Origin: Cyrtodaria siliqua
Lineage: Eukaryota > Mollusca > Bivalvia > Adapedonta > Hiatellidae
DNA: 64,000 nt
Direction of reading: 5' to 3'
Assembly (NCBI GenBank): GCA_037043455.1
Contig: JAWPHD010011013.1
Location: forward strand, 23,648 to 87,647
Position numbers and translations under genes: made by a program. The notes under the pieces are model-generated. The model did no database searches and was not told the DNA's origin. It saw only the letters and a program-made list of their open reading frames with translations. This document shows positions 44,005-54,149 of this stretch, piece by piece (the stretch's first letter is position 1; each line of letters begins with the position of its first letter).

Positions 44005-44480
44005 GCTGTTATAACCTCGGCAGTGGTGTAGCGGTACAGCGTCCGTCTCGCATGCAGGATATCGTGGACTCAATATCCGGCCGCGTCATACCAAATGGTA
44101 CTGGACTCAATATCCGGCCGCGTCATACCAAATGGTACTTGACTCAATATGCGGCCGCGTCATACCAAATGGTACTGAACTCAATATCCGGCCGCGTCAT
44201 ACCAAATGGTACTGGACCCAACATCCGGCCGCGTCATACCAAATAGTACTGGACTCAATATCCGGCCGCGTCATACCAAATGGTACTAGGCCTAGAAGCT
44301 CCCTTGCTTGACGTTCAGCATATAAAGCATAGAACTTTCTAGGACTGGTCAGTCCGGTGTCACTGTGACTGGCGGCGGGATATTCCAGTCCGGTCTCACT
44401 GTGACTGGGTGGCGTGGTATTCCAGTGTGGCGGCACTATAGAATTGAGAATTGAGCTCACTGCTACAATATAAGAATCTT
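44005..44480 (+). mobile_element. tRNA-derived SINE with amplified 37-bp segment
   Basis: Head: A box TGGTGTAGCGG (about 44025-44035) and GCGTCCGTCTCGCATGCAGG. The B-box region GTGGACTCAATATCCGGCCG is followed by CGTCATACCAAATGGTACT. This 37-bp segment GGACTCAATATCCGGCCGCG + TCATACCAAATGGTACT is repeated six times (about 44068-44287). The normal body follows (CTCCCTTGCTTGACGTTCAG, CACTGTGACTG twice). The expansion starts within the B box, so every unit carries a degenerate B box. Confidence 0.8.
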
Positions 44481-44800
44481 TCATGGGTATCCGGTGAAGA
44501 TCTGGTTTAACACGACGTGTAATTGTTTTTATCGGAACAGAGGCTCTGCATAACCTAGGCTCTGCCGTTTAAAACAATTATACCGAGGGTTGAAATTTCA
44601 CTATCTGAACCGGATACGGGTCATGATTTTTCTTGCATATCGTATTTATGCGCGTTGACATCGCCAACTGTTAACGTTTTGGATGTTTATTTACACAATG
44701 ATGTCATGCAACTGTCATTGATATGAGAGCGTGATTTTCATCTTCCACCTTGTGTAAGATCAGGCTTTCCACCACCCATGTATTTTACGCGGATATGCTA
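44470..44800 (-). mobile_element. GAGGCTCT hairpin element, copy E
   Basis: Arms TCATGGGTATCCGGT and ACCGGATACGGGTCATGA. Inner pair AATTGTTTTTATCGG / CCGTTTAAAACAATT. Tip with AGAGGCTCTGC and a second AGGCTCTGCC. The segment to the right up to about 44795 is the inverse of 41260-41400 (TTATTTACACAATGATGTCA against TGATGTCATTGTGTAAATAA). Confidence 0.7.
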
Positions 44801-44804
44801 GAAA

Positions 44805-45620
44805 TATTACTGAACGATTGTTAAAAGCGACTTTAAAACCCCATACACACTTCCTGTTACGGAAAACAGCGGTATTTACAAGCGGGACTACAAATCTTAT
44901 CTGATAACGACCGTTTATCAGCAGGACATACTTTAAGTTTAATAAATGACAAACAGACGATCTCGTATTTACGTCAGCCTATGCTATAGAAAGAGGTGTT
45001 CTGCTTATTTAAAGCCGGATAATTTAAACCGCAGGTAAGTTTGGATCGTGTTCATTCACCATTAATTTAATTTTAAATGTGTATATCTTTAACGTCAGAA
45101 TTTCACACATATGTTAGTTAATGCAAATACTTATTTAAACATGTGTCCTTCAATAATTGAGCTGCAGCTAGTATTTCTTGAGCTCGATGGAATTAAACGT
45201 AAAGATCATGGAATTAAACTTAACTATAAGTCAAGATGAAATTAAAACTTAACTAAAGGTGGTTTGCTTTGGTAAAGGTGATAGCCCGTTTAAACAAACA
45301 TACGGACATATACTAACTTAACTCTTCAATTTTAGTATGTGTTATCTATGCCCGTATAATATGAATGGGCCACAACAAGATTATAACTAGTTGTGTGTTC
45401 TACACAAGTGTATTTGAATTGGAGCGTCGCCGATATCTTGAAAATTAAAATCTATATAGGCCCAGGTGTGTTTACAATCGCATATTGTGTAATAATGTAA
45501 TAGTACATTTAACTACGCACGCATTTGCATATACATGCTATAGCCTAGGTTCATTACAATGATTTCAAATAATTAGTGTGTAGGAACAAGGAATGGTGGA
45601 TATTTTACATACATCTTACA
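44805..45620. other. No gene recognised
   Basis: AT-rich intergenic sequence. Short phrase TGGAATTAAAC/GAAATTAAAACTTAACT repeats near 45188-45250. No exon seen. Confidence 0.45.
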
Positions 45621-45624
45621 CGTA

Positions 45625-46165
45625 TATTGATTCTTGTAGCATGGTCGGTGACATTTCCCTTTGTAATAGCACAGGTGTAAATCGTTTAATTGAAAATAAC
45701 ACCTACCAGAATAAATGGTGTAGACTACTACAAGTAATAGATAGAGTATGGTTTCATTGAGTTGGTTCATTTAAACATCGAGATGGGCGTAGCCCATCGA
45801 GGTGTTTAAATTAACCAACGAGATGAAACCATACTCTATTTGTTTTGTAGCATGTCCATTTCAGCTCTATTTCAGTTATTCTAACTGTTATTCTCACTGT
45901 TATTCTCACAGTTATTCTGACAGGTCTTATTATCAATTAAACGATTTACACCTGTATCTGAACAAAGAGAATGGTCAGTTGTAGCATGGTCACAGACAAT
46001 TATCTTTGTTCAGACACAGGTGTAAATCGTTTAATTGAAAATGATACCTGTCAGAATAACTGTGAGAATAACAGTGAGAATAACAGTTAGAATAACTGAA
46101 ATAGAGCCATCTCGATGTTTAAATGAACCAACGAGATGAAACCATACTCGATCTATTACTTATTG
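45625..46165. mobile_element. Double foldback
   Basis: Hairpin 1 (45747-45832): ATGGTTTCATTGAGTTGGTT ... CATCGAGATGGGC-GTAG-CCCATCGA ... AACCAACGAGATGAAACCAT. Hairpin 2 (about 45870-46105): a run of TTATTCTAACTG/TTATTCTCACTG units plus AATTAAACGATTTACACCTG on one side and the exact inverses on the other. Outer flanks 45640-45770 and 45995-46160 also share GGTGTAAATCGTTTAATTGA and GATGAAACCATACTC. The element looks like two nested or tandem copies of one palindromic unit. Confidence 0.75.
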
Positions 46166-46261
46166 GAAGTTGAAAAATTCACTTGACCATATCTCATCGA
46201 TTTTGGATTTTTTGGATCAAAAATGGCTGACCGATAGTCCTTAACGTGATTGAAGGCGAAC

Positions 46262-46340
46262 TGGAAGAATTGAATTGAATTGGGGTTTTACGGCGCACAA
46301 ACACAAGAAAGGTTATATGGCACCAAACAGGGATGAACAT
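46262..46340 (-). repeat. SINE tail fragment
   Basis: GAATTGAATTGGGGTTTTAC then GGCGCACAAACACAAGAAAGG and TTATATGGC is the inverse of the tail module of the SINEs at 27454 and 51062 (GCCATATG ... GCGAC ... CCAATTCAAT). The longer ORF starting here is chance. Confidence 0.55.
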
Positions 46341-46942
46341 GCCAGGCTCATCCTCCATTTATATCTAGATAAAATATGGAGAATGGGCCTAGAATTTTCT
46401 AACCTGCAGAACTGCAGAGTTGCTGCAAATTCTATTGTATTGTATAGACACTCCATTTACGTCATGAAGAAGACCTTGAATGAGCATGCGAAAAAAATGA
46501 ACATGAAGGGGGTGGGGTGGGAGTGGGGTCCTACCCCTCTGCCTGTAGCGGGATTTGCAGTGGTTGTATCTACCCCGGCAACCACACGGGGCGAACTGGA
46601 AGGGGAGTGGAGGAGGAATCGCTTTCAATCAAATTATAAATGAATACTACCATAATGCATACCTGTCAGTCTCACGCATTATCGTGTCAAATCACTTCAC
46701 ACGAATACATTTTACATTCTCACGCATTCTGAAAATTTGACTAGCATTTTTGTCTGTGATTTTTGTAATAGAAATTAGTATATTTTATTCAAAACATCGT
46801 TAATATTTAGTGTAGATTAACCAGGATTTCAGTATCGGCTCCGTATATTGTGTGACTGAAGTGACTTTAATTAAAATTTAACTATACATCGTCTTTTGAT
46901 GTCTTTATTTAGAAATGTTTGATTTTTTTTTCATAGTGCTTT

Positions 46943-47330
46943 GCACCGTTAACGGTCAAACACATCTTATTGGAATGTGTAGACTTTGATCCTATGCGTC
47001 AAAGGTACTACAATGTTAATACTATGAAAGAGTTATTTGATACTGTAGATTTTAGTCTTGTTTTAGATTTCCTAAAAGAGATCAGACTATATAAATCATT
47101 ATAATGTGTTTTTATATATATTTACTTGTTTATATACCCGTTGACGGGCATTCGTTGATTTACATACAGAGTTTATATTACACCTTATCATCCCTTATTT
47201 TTTAATAGTTTTATCTTTATATATTTACCCTAATTTTTAATTAATACTTCATTTCTTCATTTTTCATCCATTTTTGCGCACAATATGACCTATTTATGTG
47301 TCGACGTGCCGTAAAACACCATTCATTCAT
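46943..47330 (+). pseudogene. LINE 3' end (C-terminal ORF tail and 3' UTR)
   Basis: 46943-47104 reads LTVKHILLECVDFDPMRQRY, then YNVNTMKELFDTVDFSLVLD and a short tail to a stop. The xVxHILLEC...MRxxYY pattern is typical of the C terminus of CR1/Jockey-type LINE ORF2 proteins (recalled). About 220 bp of 3' UTR follow, ending GCCGTAAAACACCATTCATT and a CATT repeat. 5'-truncated, as most LINE copies are. The tail resembles SINE tails in the window (ACGTAAAACAC). Confidence 0.7.
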
Positions 47331-47606
47331 TCATTCATTCATAGTATGAAGTAGTGACTAAACGTATTGCTTGACATACTACCTAAGCCACTGATACGTG
47401 ACTGATATAGCAAGCCTGTAACTTGATGTCGCTCGTCGCTTTTGCGTTAAATTATTTATAACCTATACGTGATATAAACACGCTCCAATACATTTCTTTT
47501 TCATTCAATCTCTACCCGGAGTACACTCGTTCCTCATCGGACTCTGTCGAAGGGCGAATGGTAAGGTCACGTATTATTCAAAAAAGTTATGACGCTGTTT
47601 ATATAG

Positions 47607-47736
47607 AGAATATTATGTCAGTGCCTTTTACTATCAAGTTTATTAAACAAATAATGGCGAGGCTCTACCGAGCCATTTTTCGTTTTCGTTCCGAGCCTAA
47701 TAAACTTGATAGTAAAAGGCACTGACATAATATTCT
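47607..47736. mobile_element. GAGGCTCT hairpin element, copy C
   Basis: Perfect 36-bp arms (47607-47642, 47701-47736) starting AGAATATTATGTCAGTGCCT. Inner stem AATGGC/GCCATT. Tip GAGGCTCTACCGAGCC (47659-47674), with a further CCGAGCC at 47691-47697. Cleanest copy of the family. Confidence 0.9.
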
Positions 47737-47739
47737 ATT

Positions 47740-48500
47740 TATCATGTAGATTATCCACATTTTTTGTATGAATTACTATTATTACCTTTTTCTCATAATG
47801 TTACGCTTATCGAGAACGCCGCCATGTTCACTGATGATGTTTTGTTTTTGTGTTTGTTGTCAGATAACGTTACGTACAATAAACGCCGAGGGATTCCGCA
47901 TTGATTTGCTTTATTGGTCAACTTGCCTAATAAAGTAAAATGTATTAGGTCACCCCTTTTTTTGGCAGAAAAGTGCATATCTGCATGATAAAATAAATCC
48001 TTTTGCGTGATCTGCAAAGATAAAATATAGACATATATCAAATACATTTTTATTTTTTTTATGAGTTATTTTTTTTAAAGTAATTTTCTGCTATCGAGCT
48101 TCGGTTTGAAATGTTAACATATGCGTATCGATTGAGGCGAATTAAGTACGTATTAGTTTTGTAGTAAAATAGTCCCGATTAAAACTAAATTGTTTTGTTG
48201 CACTATTTCAAATCCTGCAACATCTAATCTGCAGATATTCTGAAAATTATATCTACACAAGAAATAAATGAGTTTTAGGCGAACATATTCCAATTTAACA
48301 GGATTTACCAAAATCGTGTAATTTAGTAGTTGGCAGAGATATATGTGAGTGCAAGGAACGATAACTCTGCGTGGAGATTGTTTCATTTTACGCTTTAACA
48401 TTACATTAAAATGTCAAACATACAGAGCTGTATTAATAGCGAATGACTGCATAGTATTGACGTGTTAATACATTACTTATGACTAAGTCAAACGAGTGTT
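47740..48500. other. No gene recognised
   Basis: AT-rich. Minus-strand ORFs of about 80 codons are present but have no recognisable features. No repeat border seen. Confidence 0.4.
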
Positions 48501-48840
48501 TTAAAGGGACACATGACAATCATTTTTTCTTTTCACTTTTATTAAATTATTTGTTTATTAAATTTATGTTTTGTTCGTTTGAATGGTGTTTTACGTCATC
48601 TTTCGCACATGTTAGGCCATATATGACGGTCGATTGTTTTTTGGGAGAGGCAGGGTCCGTATTTATAACACTTCTTAGAAAAAATCTTAACTTAAGTAAA
48701 ATTTTATCAATTTTTTAAACACCCTTTTCTATCGATTTAAGGCGTTTTCTTGATATTTTCAATAAGGTTATGTATAAATAAAACCTACAGCTAAATAAGT
48801 ATCTCAAAATAGATCATTTGTAATGTCCCTGAGAGGTTAA
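48501..48840. repeat. Fragment of AGGGACAC (TTAA) MITE
   Basis: TTAA followed by AGGGACACATGACAATCA at 48501-48522. A possible degenerate opposite end ATGTCCCT lies near 48824. The SINE copy below starts inside this interval, so the element is broken. Confidence 0.35.
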
Positions 48841-48921
48841 TAAGGATATTTAAAAATATATAAAAATCTTAGATTTTGACTTAAGTAATATTTCCCACTT
48901 AAGTTGCTTTATGAATACGGA
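48656..48921. mobile_element. TCCGTATTTATAA MITE
   Basis: Left end TCCGTATTTATAACACTTCTT and right end TTGCTTTATGAATACGGA are inverse for the first 13 bases with one mismatch. Subterminal AACTTAAGT and ACTTAAGT repeats. Inserted in the SINE above. Target duplication unclear. Confidence 0.65.
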
Positions 48922-48970
48922 GCCAGACAATTTTTCTTGGATAGAACCAGTAATGTTTACCCCACATCAT

Positions 48971-49370
48971 CAGGCCTGCCAAATCTCCGGATTTTTCAAT
49001 CGCTCTGCGGATCTCCGGATTTAAGTGTAAAATCTCCGGACTTTTCATCAAAACAAAATGTTCATGATTTAACAGCTATATTTTCACAGATTTTCAGCTG
49101 TTTCCCGAATTGTCCTGTTACGCTCCCTATTCAGAGGAGTATTTACTATTAGTAAATACAACGGGGTTATCTGTGTAATGCACTGACTGAATATACAATA
49201 ACACCTAAGGGCATAATTTGTTCCTTCAGTGACAATTTGCGCTTTAAAAAAAGTAGTGCGAAAATCAAGTCGTGCGCCTCAAATTTTCATTTAAAAATGT
49301 TCTTCGTGCGCTTTAAATCTTACATTTTAAAAATCTCAGGATTTTGTGTTAAAAAGTTTTGGCAGGCCTG
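48971..49370. mobile_element. CAGGCCTGC MITE with 6-bp TSD, copy 2
   Basis: Ends CAGGCCTGCCAAATCTCCGG and TTTTGGCAGGCCTG. Direct repeats CATCAT flank it (48965-48970, 49371-49376). Same internal blocks as copy 1 (13659-14663) but without the nested element and about 350 bp of other sequence. Target duplications of six bases in both copies support the borders. Confidence 0.88.
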
Positions 49371-49444
49371 CATCATCCGTAAGTCGACACTCTTATATTT
49401 GACAAGCAGAGCTCCCAGTGGGATTCGTTCAAACATTTTTGAAA

Positions 49445-51045
49445 GTAATACTCTTTTCATTATGGTTTTGATTTGATTTGATTCTTTATTTTCCTCCCAG
49501 TTGGAGAGCATACAATATAATTTTACAGATTAGCATTCAAACAATTGAATAATAATATATACATGACAATCAGTAATTTAGGGACAAATATACGCAGTAA
49601 CACAGAAGTACTATTACAATAGACAATGAGAGATATTTTGACATAAAGCATAAGAATAAATTAATATATAATTTTTATACATTCATGTTGGAATTGTTTA
49701 ATATAATTAAACTGATCCGTGACTATACTCGTATGTTCATGGACCATATTTGCTTACACTTATAATTAATGTGCAGGTTATTCTGAAATACTTTTTTATA
49801 TTCAATATGTACAACAGACGTATTTAGTCATATTACAAAATGTTAACACATTCTTATGTTTAAAGATCAACTAGTAATCGAGTCTTTACCCAACCTTTAT
49901 GAAACGAAATAAAAGATCAAGTATGGAATCACAAATAGTCTACTTTATCTTACTTTACCCAGTTTATCAAATACATTCTTGAACAATAAACATCATAACA
50001 TCACTGTCCCTTATGGAAACGAAGTATAAGAAAGAGTCAATGACATTACATTTTAATTTCACACATGGCTATTAATACACATGGCTATTAATACGTTATT
50101 TTCAAGTTACCGTTCGTCCAACACTCCATATTGAATGGAAAGCATTAATAACAACTTTTAAACAAGTCAGATTGCACTTATCACTCAGTGGTCTCATACC
50201 ATTTAGCATGACAATTATAGTGCAAGTTAATCCGACAGAACTTCTATATTAGGCCATTATTAAAAGTATGCTTGCCAAAACGCGACTGGTCAAGCAAATC
50301 CAAACTTGTTTTTCAATAAAAATATGATTATTCATTTTTTAGTCGTATCCCTTCGGATTTTATACGGTCCCTCATTGTAGACGATCCGCATTTTATACGA
50401 TCCCTCATTGTCACAGAGAAGCTCATTGCTTAATCGTTAAGGTTTGAGTCGCCTACCCTTATTATTCACGAGGTGGCGCTCCGTCCGTAGCTGATCCCGC
50501 TGTTTTTATGAAACATTCACTGTCACAGAGACCATGGCGTGCCCGTCACCTACTCTATTCGCTTTGAGTCCAATGAAGAGCAAAGAACGTTTTGTTCCTC
50601 GATATAATTAAAACAGTAGATTCCCATAATGGTTCAAAGTATATGTATTGTTTTACATTGCCTCCTCACTCCCCTACCTGGTCAACCTTAAAGGCTAAAA
50701 TGGCATTAATCAGAAATATTTTTAAGTTCAAGACCTCGAACTCAGATTAACATACACATGTTATACTTCATATTGACTAACCGATTATAACCGATGATTG
50801 ATCGGGGTTACATCCAACCGATTGTAACCGATGACCGATTGTAAATTTTAACCGATTGCCCAGCACTAGAGTAAGATGCTTGTCGCATATGGTTGTGTAA
50901 GGAGGATGACCATGTTTGCCAATTTCCAACGCTTACGGATAATTAGTTTTTAGAATATCACTGTACATTTATAATTTTTAACTGAAATTCTATGTATAAA
51001 TCATAAATGGGAGATTATTATGGTAAATAACAGAGTTATGGTGCT
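49445..51045. other. No gene recognised
   Basis: AT-rich. GATTTGATTTGATTCTTTATT at 49467-49487 resembles the inverse of a retroelement 3' end but is not diagnostic. A phrase TTTATACGRTCCCTCATTGT is duplicated at 50359-50410. No exon or tRNA found. Confidence 0.45.
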
Positions 51046-51061
51046 TGTCACATATCGTTGT

Positions 51062-51341
51062 AGGGGACGTCCGTGACCGAGTGGTTAGAGTCTTTGACTT
51101 GAAATCATTTGTCCCTCACCGCTGTGGGTTCGTGCCCTCACGAGACAAGGACTTTTTAGGTGAAGAAGCTATCCAGCTGGCTTTCGGAAAGTCTGTGGTT
51201 CGAATCCTGGTGCCCGCCCGTGCAAAATAAAACTGCCCGAACGGGCACCTTGGGTCTTCTTCTTCTTCTACCAATGAAAGCTGGAAAGTCGCCATATGAC
51301 TTTAGCTGTTGGTGCGACTGTAACATCCAATTCAGTTCAAT
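51062..51341 (+). mobile_element. Full-length tRNA-derived SINE
   Basis: Same family as 27454-27720: A-box region GACCGAGTGGT, B-box-like GTGGGTTCGTGCCC, hairpin GGTGCCCGCCCGTGC ... GAACGGGCACC, GCTGGAAAGTCGCCATATGA, AATTCAGTTCAATTC tail. Flanking repeats TCACATATCGTT (51048-51059) and TCACATATGGTT (51342-51353) differ at one base, so this copy is older than the one at 27454. Confidence 0.88.
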
Positions 51342-51359
51342 TCACATATGGTTATGTAA

Positions 51360-51745
51360 TGATGTTAAATATGTGTGTCAAGTTTAAACGTTTTTGATCA
51401 AATGTTATTTGGAATATAATTGTACATTCAACATGTTAACTGAAAAATCAAAGTCAAAACGTGTAGCTACTTAGGTAAAATACAAGGCAGATTTACGGTT
51501 CTTGTCATATGACATTGTATAATGAAAATGAACATGTGTGCCAAGTTTCAAAGCTTTCGGACAATTTGTTTTTGAGAAATACTTTAACCAAAAACTGACA
51601 TTACCCAACCATAAGCCCGGATTTGCTTCGCAATCCGGCTTAAACGTACATGTTTTAAAATAATTTGCAAACAACACACACACGTTTTCTCATGTTACTC
51701 AAATTGGCAACACTTTGCAATCACAAAAATATTGAATCAATACTT
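51360..51745. other. No gene recognised
   Basis: Short intergenic stretch. The minus-strand ORF at 51471-51683 has no recognisable features. Phrases such as GTGCCAAGTTTCAAAGCTTTC suggest an old dispersed repeat. Confidence 0.4.
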
Positions 51746-51753
51746 TTGCTTAA

Positions 51754-52419
51754 AGGGACACATGGCAATCTTAAGTTTTATTCAAACACTAAAATTTGCT
51801 CCTCGATTTAGTTATCTTGCGTCATTTTGACTTTAAAGGGACACATGGCAATCTTGATTTTTGAAAAACTCACGGCGTCCCCTTATTTTTTTTTTAAAAA
51901 ACTCATGGCGTCCCGTTAGTTTTTCTCTTAACTTGCGTTTGTTCAATCATTAATATTAATTGTTAGAATAGTTCAAAGCAAATTATTTTTACATATTACT
52001 TACTTTTTATAATATTGCACCAATAATATATTTAAAAATTTGGTAAAATAGTGAAGAAAAGTGAAATCTCATTTTTTATTTAATTATATGCAAGCAGTTT
52101 TAAAGTCAAAATGATGCAGGATAAGTAAATCGAGGAACACATTTTAATATTTGAATAAAACTCTAAATTGCCATGTGTCCCTTTAAAACTGCTTGCATAT
52201 AATTAAATAAAAAAAATGAGATTTCTATTTTATTTCATTATTTTACCAAATGTTTAAATATATTATTGGTGCAATATTATAAGAAGTTAGTTATATGTAA
52301 AAATAATTTGCTTTGAACTATTCTAACAATTAATATTAATGATTGAACAAATGCAAGTTAAGAGAAAAACTAACGGGACGCCGTCATTTTTTAAAAAATC
52401 AAGATTGCCGTGTGTCCCT
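51754..52419 (-). mobile_element. AGGGACAC (TTAA) element, host copy interrupted by 51837-52182
   Basis: The left piece 51754-51832 and right piece 52187-52419 form one family member in minus orientation with outer TTAA at 51750-51753 and 52420-52423. Removing the inner copy and one TTAA joins GCGTCATTTTGACTTTAA to AACTGCTTGCATATAATTAA. This is exactly the arrangement found inside the inner copy itself (inverse of TTAATTATATGCAAGCAGTT then TTAAAGTCAAAATGATGC). Confidence 0.88.
51837..52182 (+). mobile_element. AGGGACAC (TTAA) element, inner copy
   Basis: 346 bp. Left end AGGGACACATGGCAATCTTG, right end AATTGCCATGTGTCCCT, TTAA on both sides (51833-51836, 52183-52186). Inserted in opposite orientation into a TTAA of another copy. 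Non-coding. Confidence 0.88.
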
Positions 52420-52525
52420 TTAATAGTTGCTTTCAGCTCAAAGCGAAATCAGCATGTTTAACCATAGTTATTGCTCACTGTGTCGTGTAGAATAGGACAA
52501 GTATACTCTTTACACTTAATTGTGT

Positions 52526-52880
52526 CCGGGATGTAGCGAATACAATGTATGGGATGAGATGTAGTGGCTTGTTTGTCCGGGATGTAGCGAATACAATGTA
52601 TGGGATGAGATGTATAGGCTTGTTTGTCCGGGATGTAGCGAATACAATGTATGGGATGAGATGTATTGGCTTGTTTGTCCGGGATGTAGCGAATACAATG
52701 TCTGGGATGAGATGTATTGGCTTGTTTGTCCGGGATGTAGCGCATACAATGTATGGGATGAGATGTATTGGCTTGTTTGTCCGGGATGTAGCGAATACAA
52801 TGTCTGGGATGAGATGTATTGGCTTGTTTGTCCGGGATGTAGCGAATACAATGTCTGGGATGAGATGTATTGGTTTGTTT
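52526..52880. repeat. 51-bp minisatellite, seven units
   Basis: Unit TGTCCGGGATGTAGCGAATA + CAATGTATGGGATGAGATGT + ATTGGCTTGTT, very uniform. Because 51 = 3 x 17, ORFs stay open on both strands (17-residue repeats such as MYGMRCIGLFVRDVANT). The preceding and following sequence gives no start context or domain, so they are not called genes. Confidence 0.93.
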
Positions 52881-52884
52881 CTGA

Positions 52885-53820
52885 CAATCAAATTAGGTAA
52901 CTCTGTGTTGACAGTCAATGAATCACAACCATGTTTATTTAATCACTTGACAAGTTAAGATTTTAAATTAACCGATGGAGAAACCTCCTTGTACAGTTAT
53001 TTCTGTACTTCTTATTCAATTTCTTCGCTGAAATATTAATGAAGAGTTGAACGAAAATTAAGCGTTTGGGAGCACTGGAAGGACATTTCTACTAAGACTT
53101 GTGATTCTTTCACTTACCAAATATTATTATATATAACATAATATTATTTACCGGTATTTGTTGTCGGGTGATTTTATTTAGATTTGTGTTTGCATATGTT
53201 GTACTGTGATGCTTCGTGCATGTTGTGTTGGATCTTTGTCCAAATAGACTACAACAGTTCTATACATGTTGCATGAACTTGCGTTATATGGAAAACATGG
53301 CTAAGTACGGAATGCTGCAACAGTAAGTGGTGTAAATGGCTTCAATTTGTTTTGCTCTGAATTTCTTTGATGGATATTACACTTGTCTAGTATATTGTCT
53401 TGTATGGAATCATGTTTGTGGAGATGGTGGGGAGGGGACTGGAGTGTTGACAACATAAGTATAGCAGGTAATAATTACTGATTTAAATTACACAATGCTG
53501 TTATATCTACTTAAATATCTTCGCCATGTCCATCGTGCACCCGAGAAATAAGTGATAAGTCATAAGTGTTAATGAATACCTAATTAATAATTAAGTCATA
53601 AGAAATAAGTCATATGTAATAAGTCATAAGTCGTAAATCGTAAGTACAAATGTCTGTCTATTACTTAGTCTTGATCATCTTCGACGCTTGATTGTAGATA
53701 ATAAAAAAATGTCTTGACACTTTTGTGTAAAAAAATCAAAATGAAATCGGAAACACATGTACGTACTTTTATTTTTTTATTATATTATACGTAGTGATTT
53801 GATCATCCGCAGTTAGTTCG
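52885..53820. other. No gene; ATAAGTC-rich run
   Basis: AT-rich. Around 53548-53645 the heptamer-like ATAAGTC/AAGTCAT is repeated many times. No exon or tRNA recognised. Confidence 0.45.
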
Positions 53821-53828
53821 TCCATATA

Positions 53829-54014
53829 ATGATGAAGTTTCCATCTTTGTTTATTTATTATTTTGTTGTCTTTCTGCCGTTCGGTCTATCTTGGATAAAA
53901 GGTGTGTCTGTATCAGCCAATCCGAAACCATACCAGAATCTCGGTAAACTGGTTGCCGCTTCAAAAAGAAATAGAAGAAAGTTTATAGACATACAAGAGT
54001 CGCAAATAATCTAG
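53829..54014 (+). CDS. Candidate small secreted peptide ORF
   Basis: 61 residues starting MMKFPS. Residues 7-23 are a hydrophobic stretch (LFIYYFVVFLPFGLSWI), followed by KGVSVSA, a plausible signal-peptidase site after A30. The remainder (NPKPYQNLGKLVAAS then KRNRRK) contains a dibasic KR at 46-47, as in peptide precursors. No known peptide family is recognised. ATG ATG start with A at -3 (CATATAATGATG). A GTAAAC donor-like site lies inside (CTCG|GTAAAC, near 53943), so the exon could also end there. No close AATAAA downstream. Short AT-rich ORFs can mimic this by chance. Confidence 0.3.
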   Translation: MMKFPSLFIYYFVVFLPFGLSWIKGVSVSANPKPYQNLGKLVAASKRNRRKFIDIQESQII

Positions 54015-54149
54015 ACTATCCAGTGCTTCGATTAAATAACACGTGGTTGACTTTGAGTATATTTCATAAATAATGATCTATAAATACAGATTTTTAAAAA
54101 TACAGATATGTTGTTAATCTTCTGTATATCACATACAGTGATGTCTTAA

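Larger units (their letters stand above)
48585..49440 (-). mobile_element. SINE split by two MITEs
   Basis: Pieces 48585-48655 (GTGTTTTACGTCATC, ATATATGACGGTCGATTG), 48922-48970 (CAGACAATTTTTCTTGGATA) and 49377-49440 (CCGTAAGTCGACACTC, AGAGCTCCCAGTGGGATTCG) together follow the minus-strand SINE at 56446-56650 in order. Two elements, 48656-48921 and 48971-49370, separate them. Confidence 0.75.

Noticed and set aside
44005..44085. tRNA-Ala-like gene
   Set aside because: The head continues directly into a SINE body and the B box is degenerate.
46275..46643. 122-codon plus-strand ORF
   Set aside because: Starts in an inverse SINE tail and has no recognisable domain; an overlapping ORF of similar length exists on the other strand.
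52458..52958. Genes encoding 17-residue repeat proteins
   Set aside because: Frames stay open only because the period is 51; several frames on both strands are equally open. Kept as a repeat and a minor finding.
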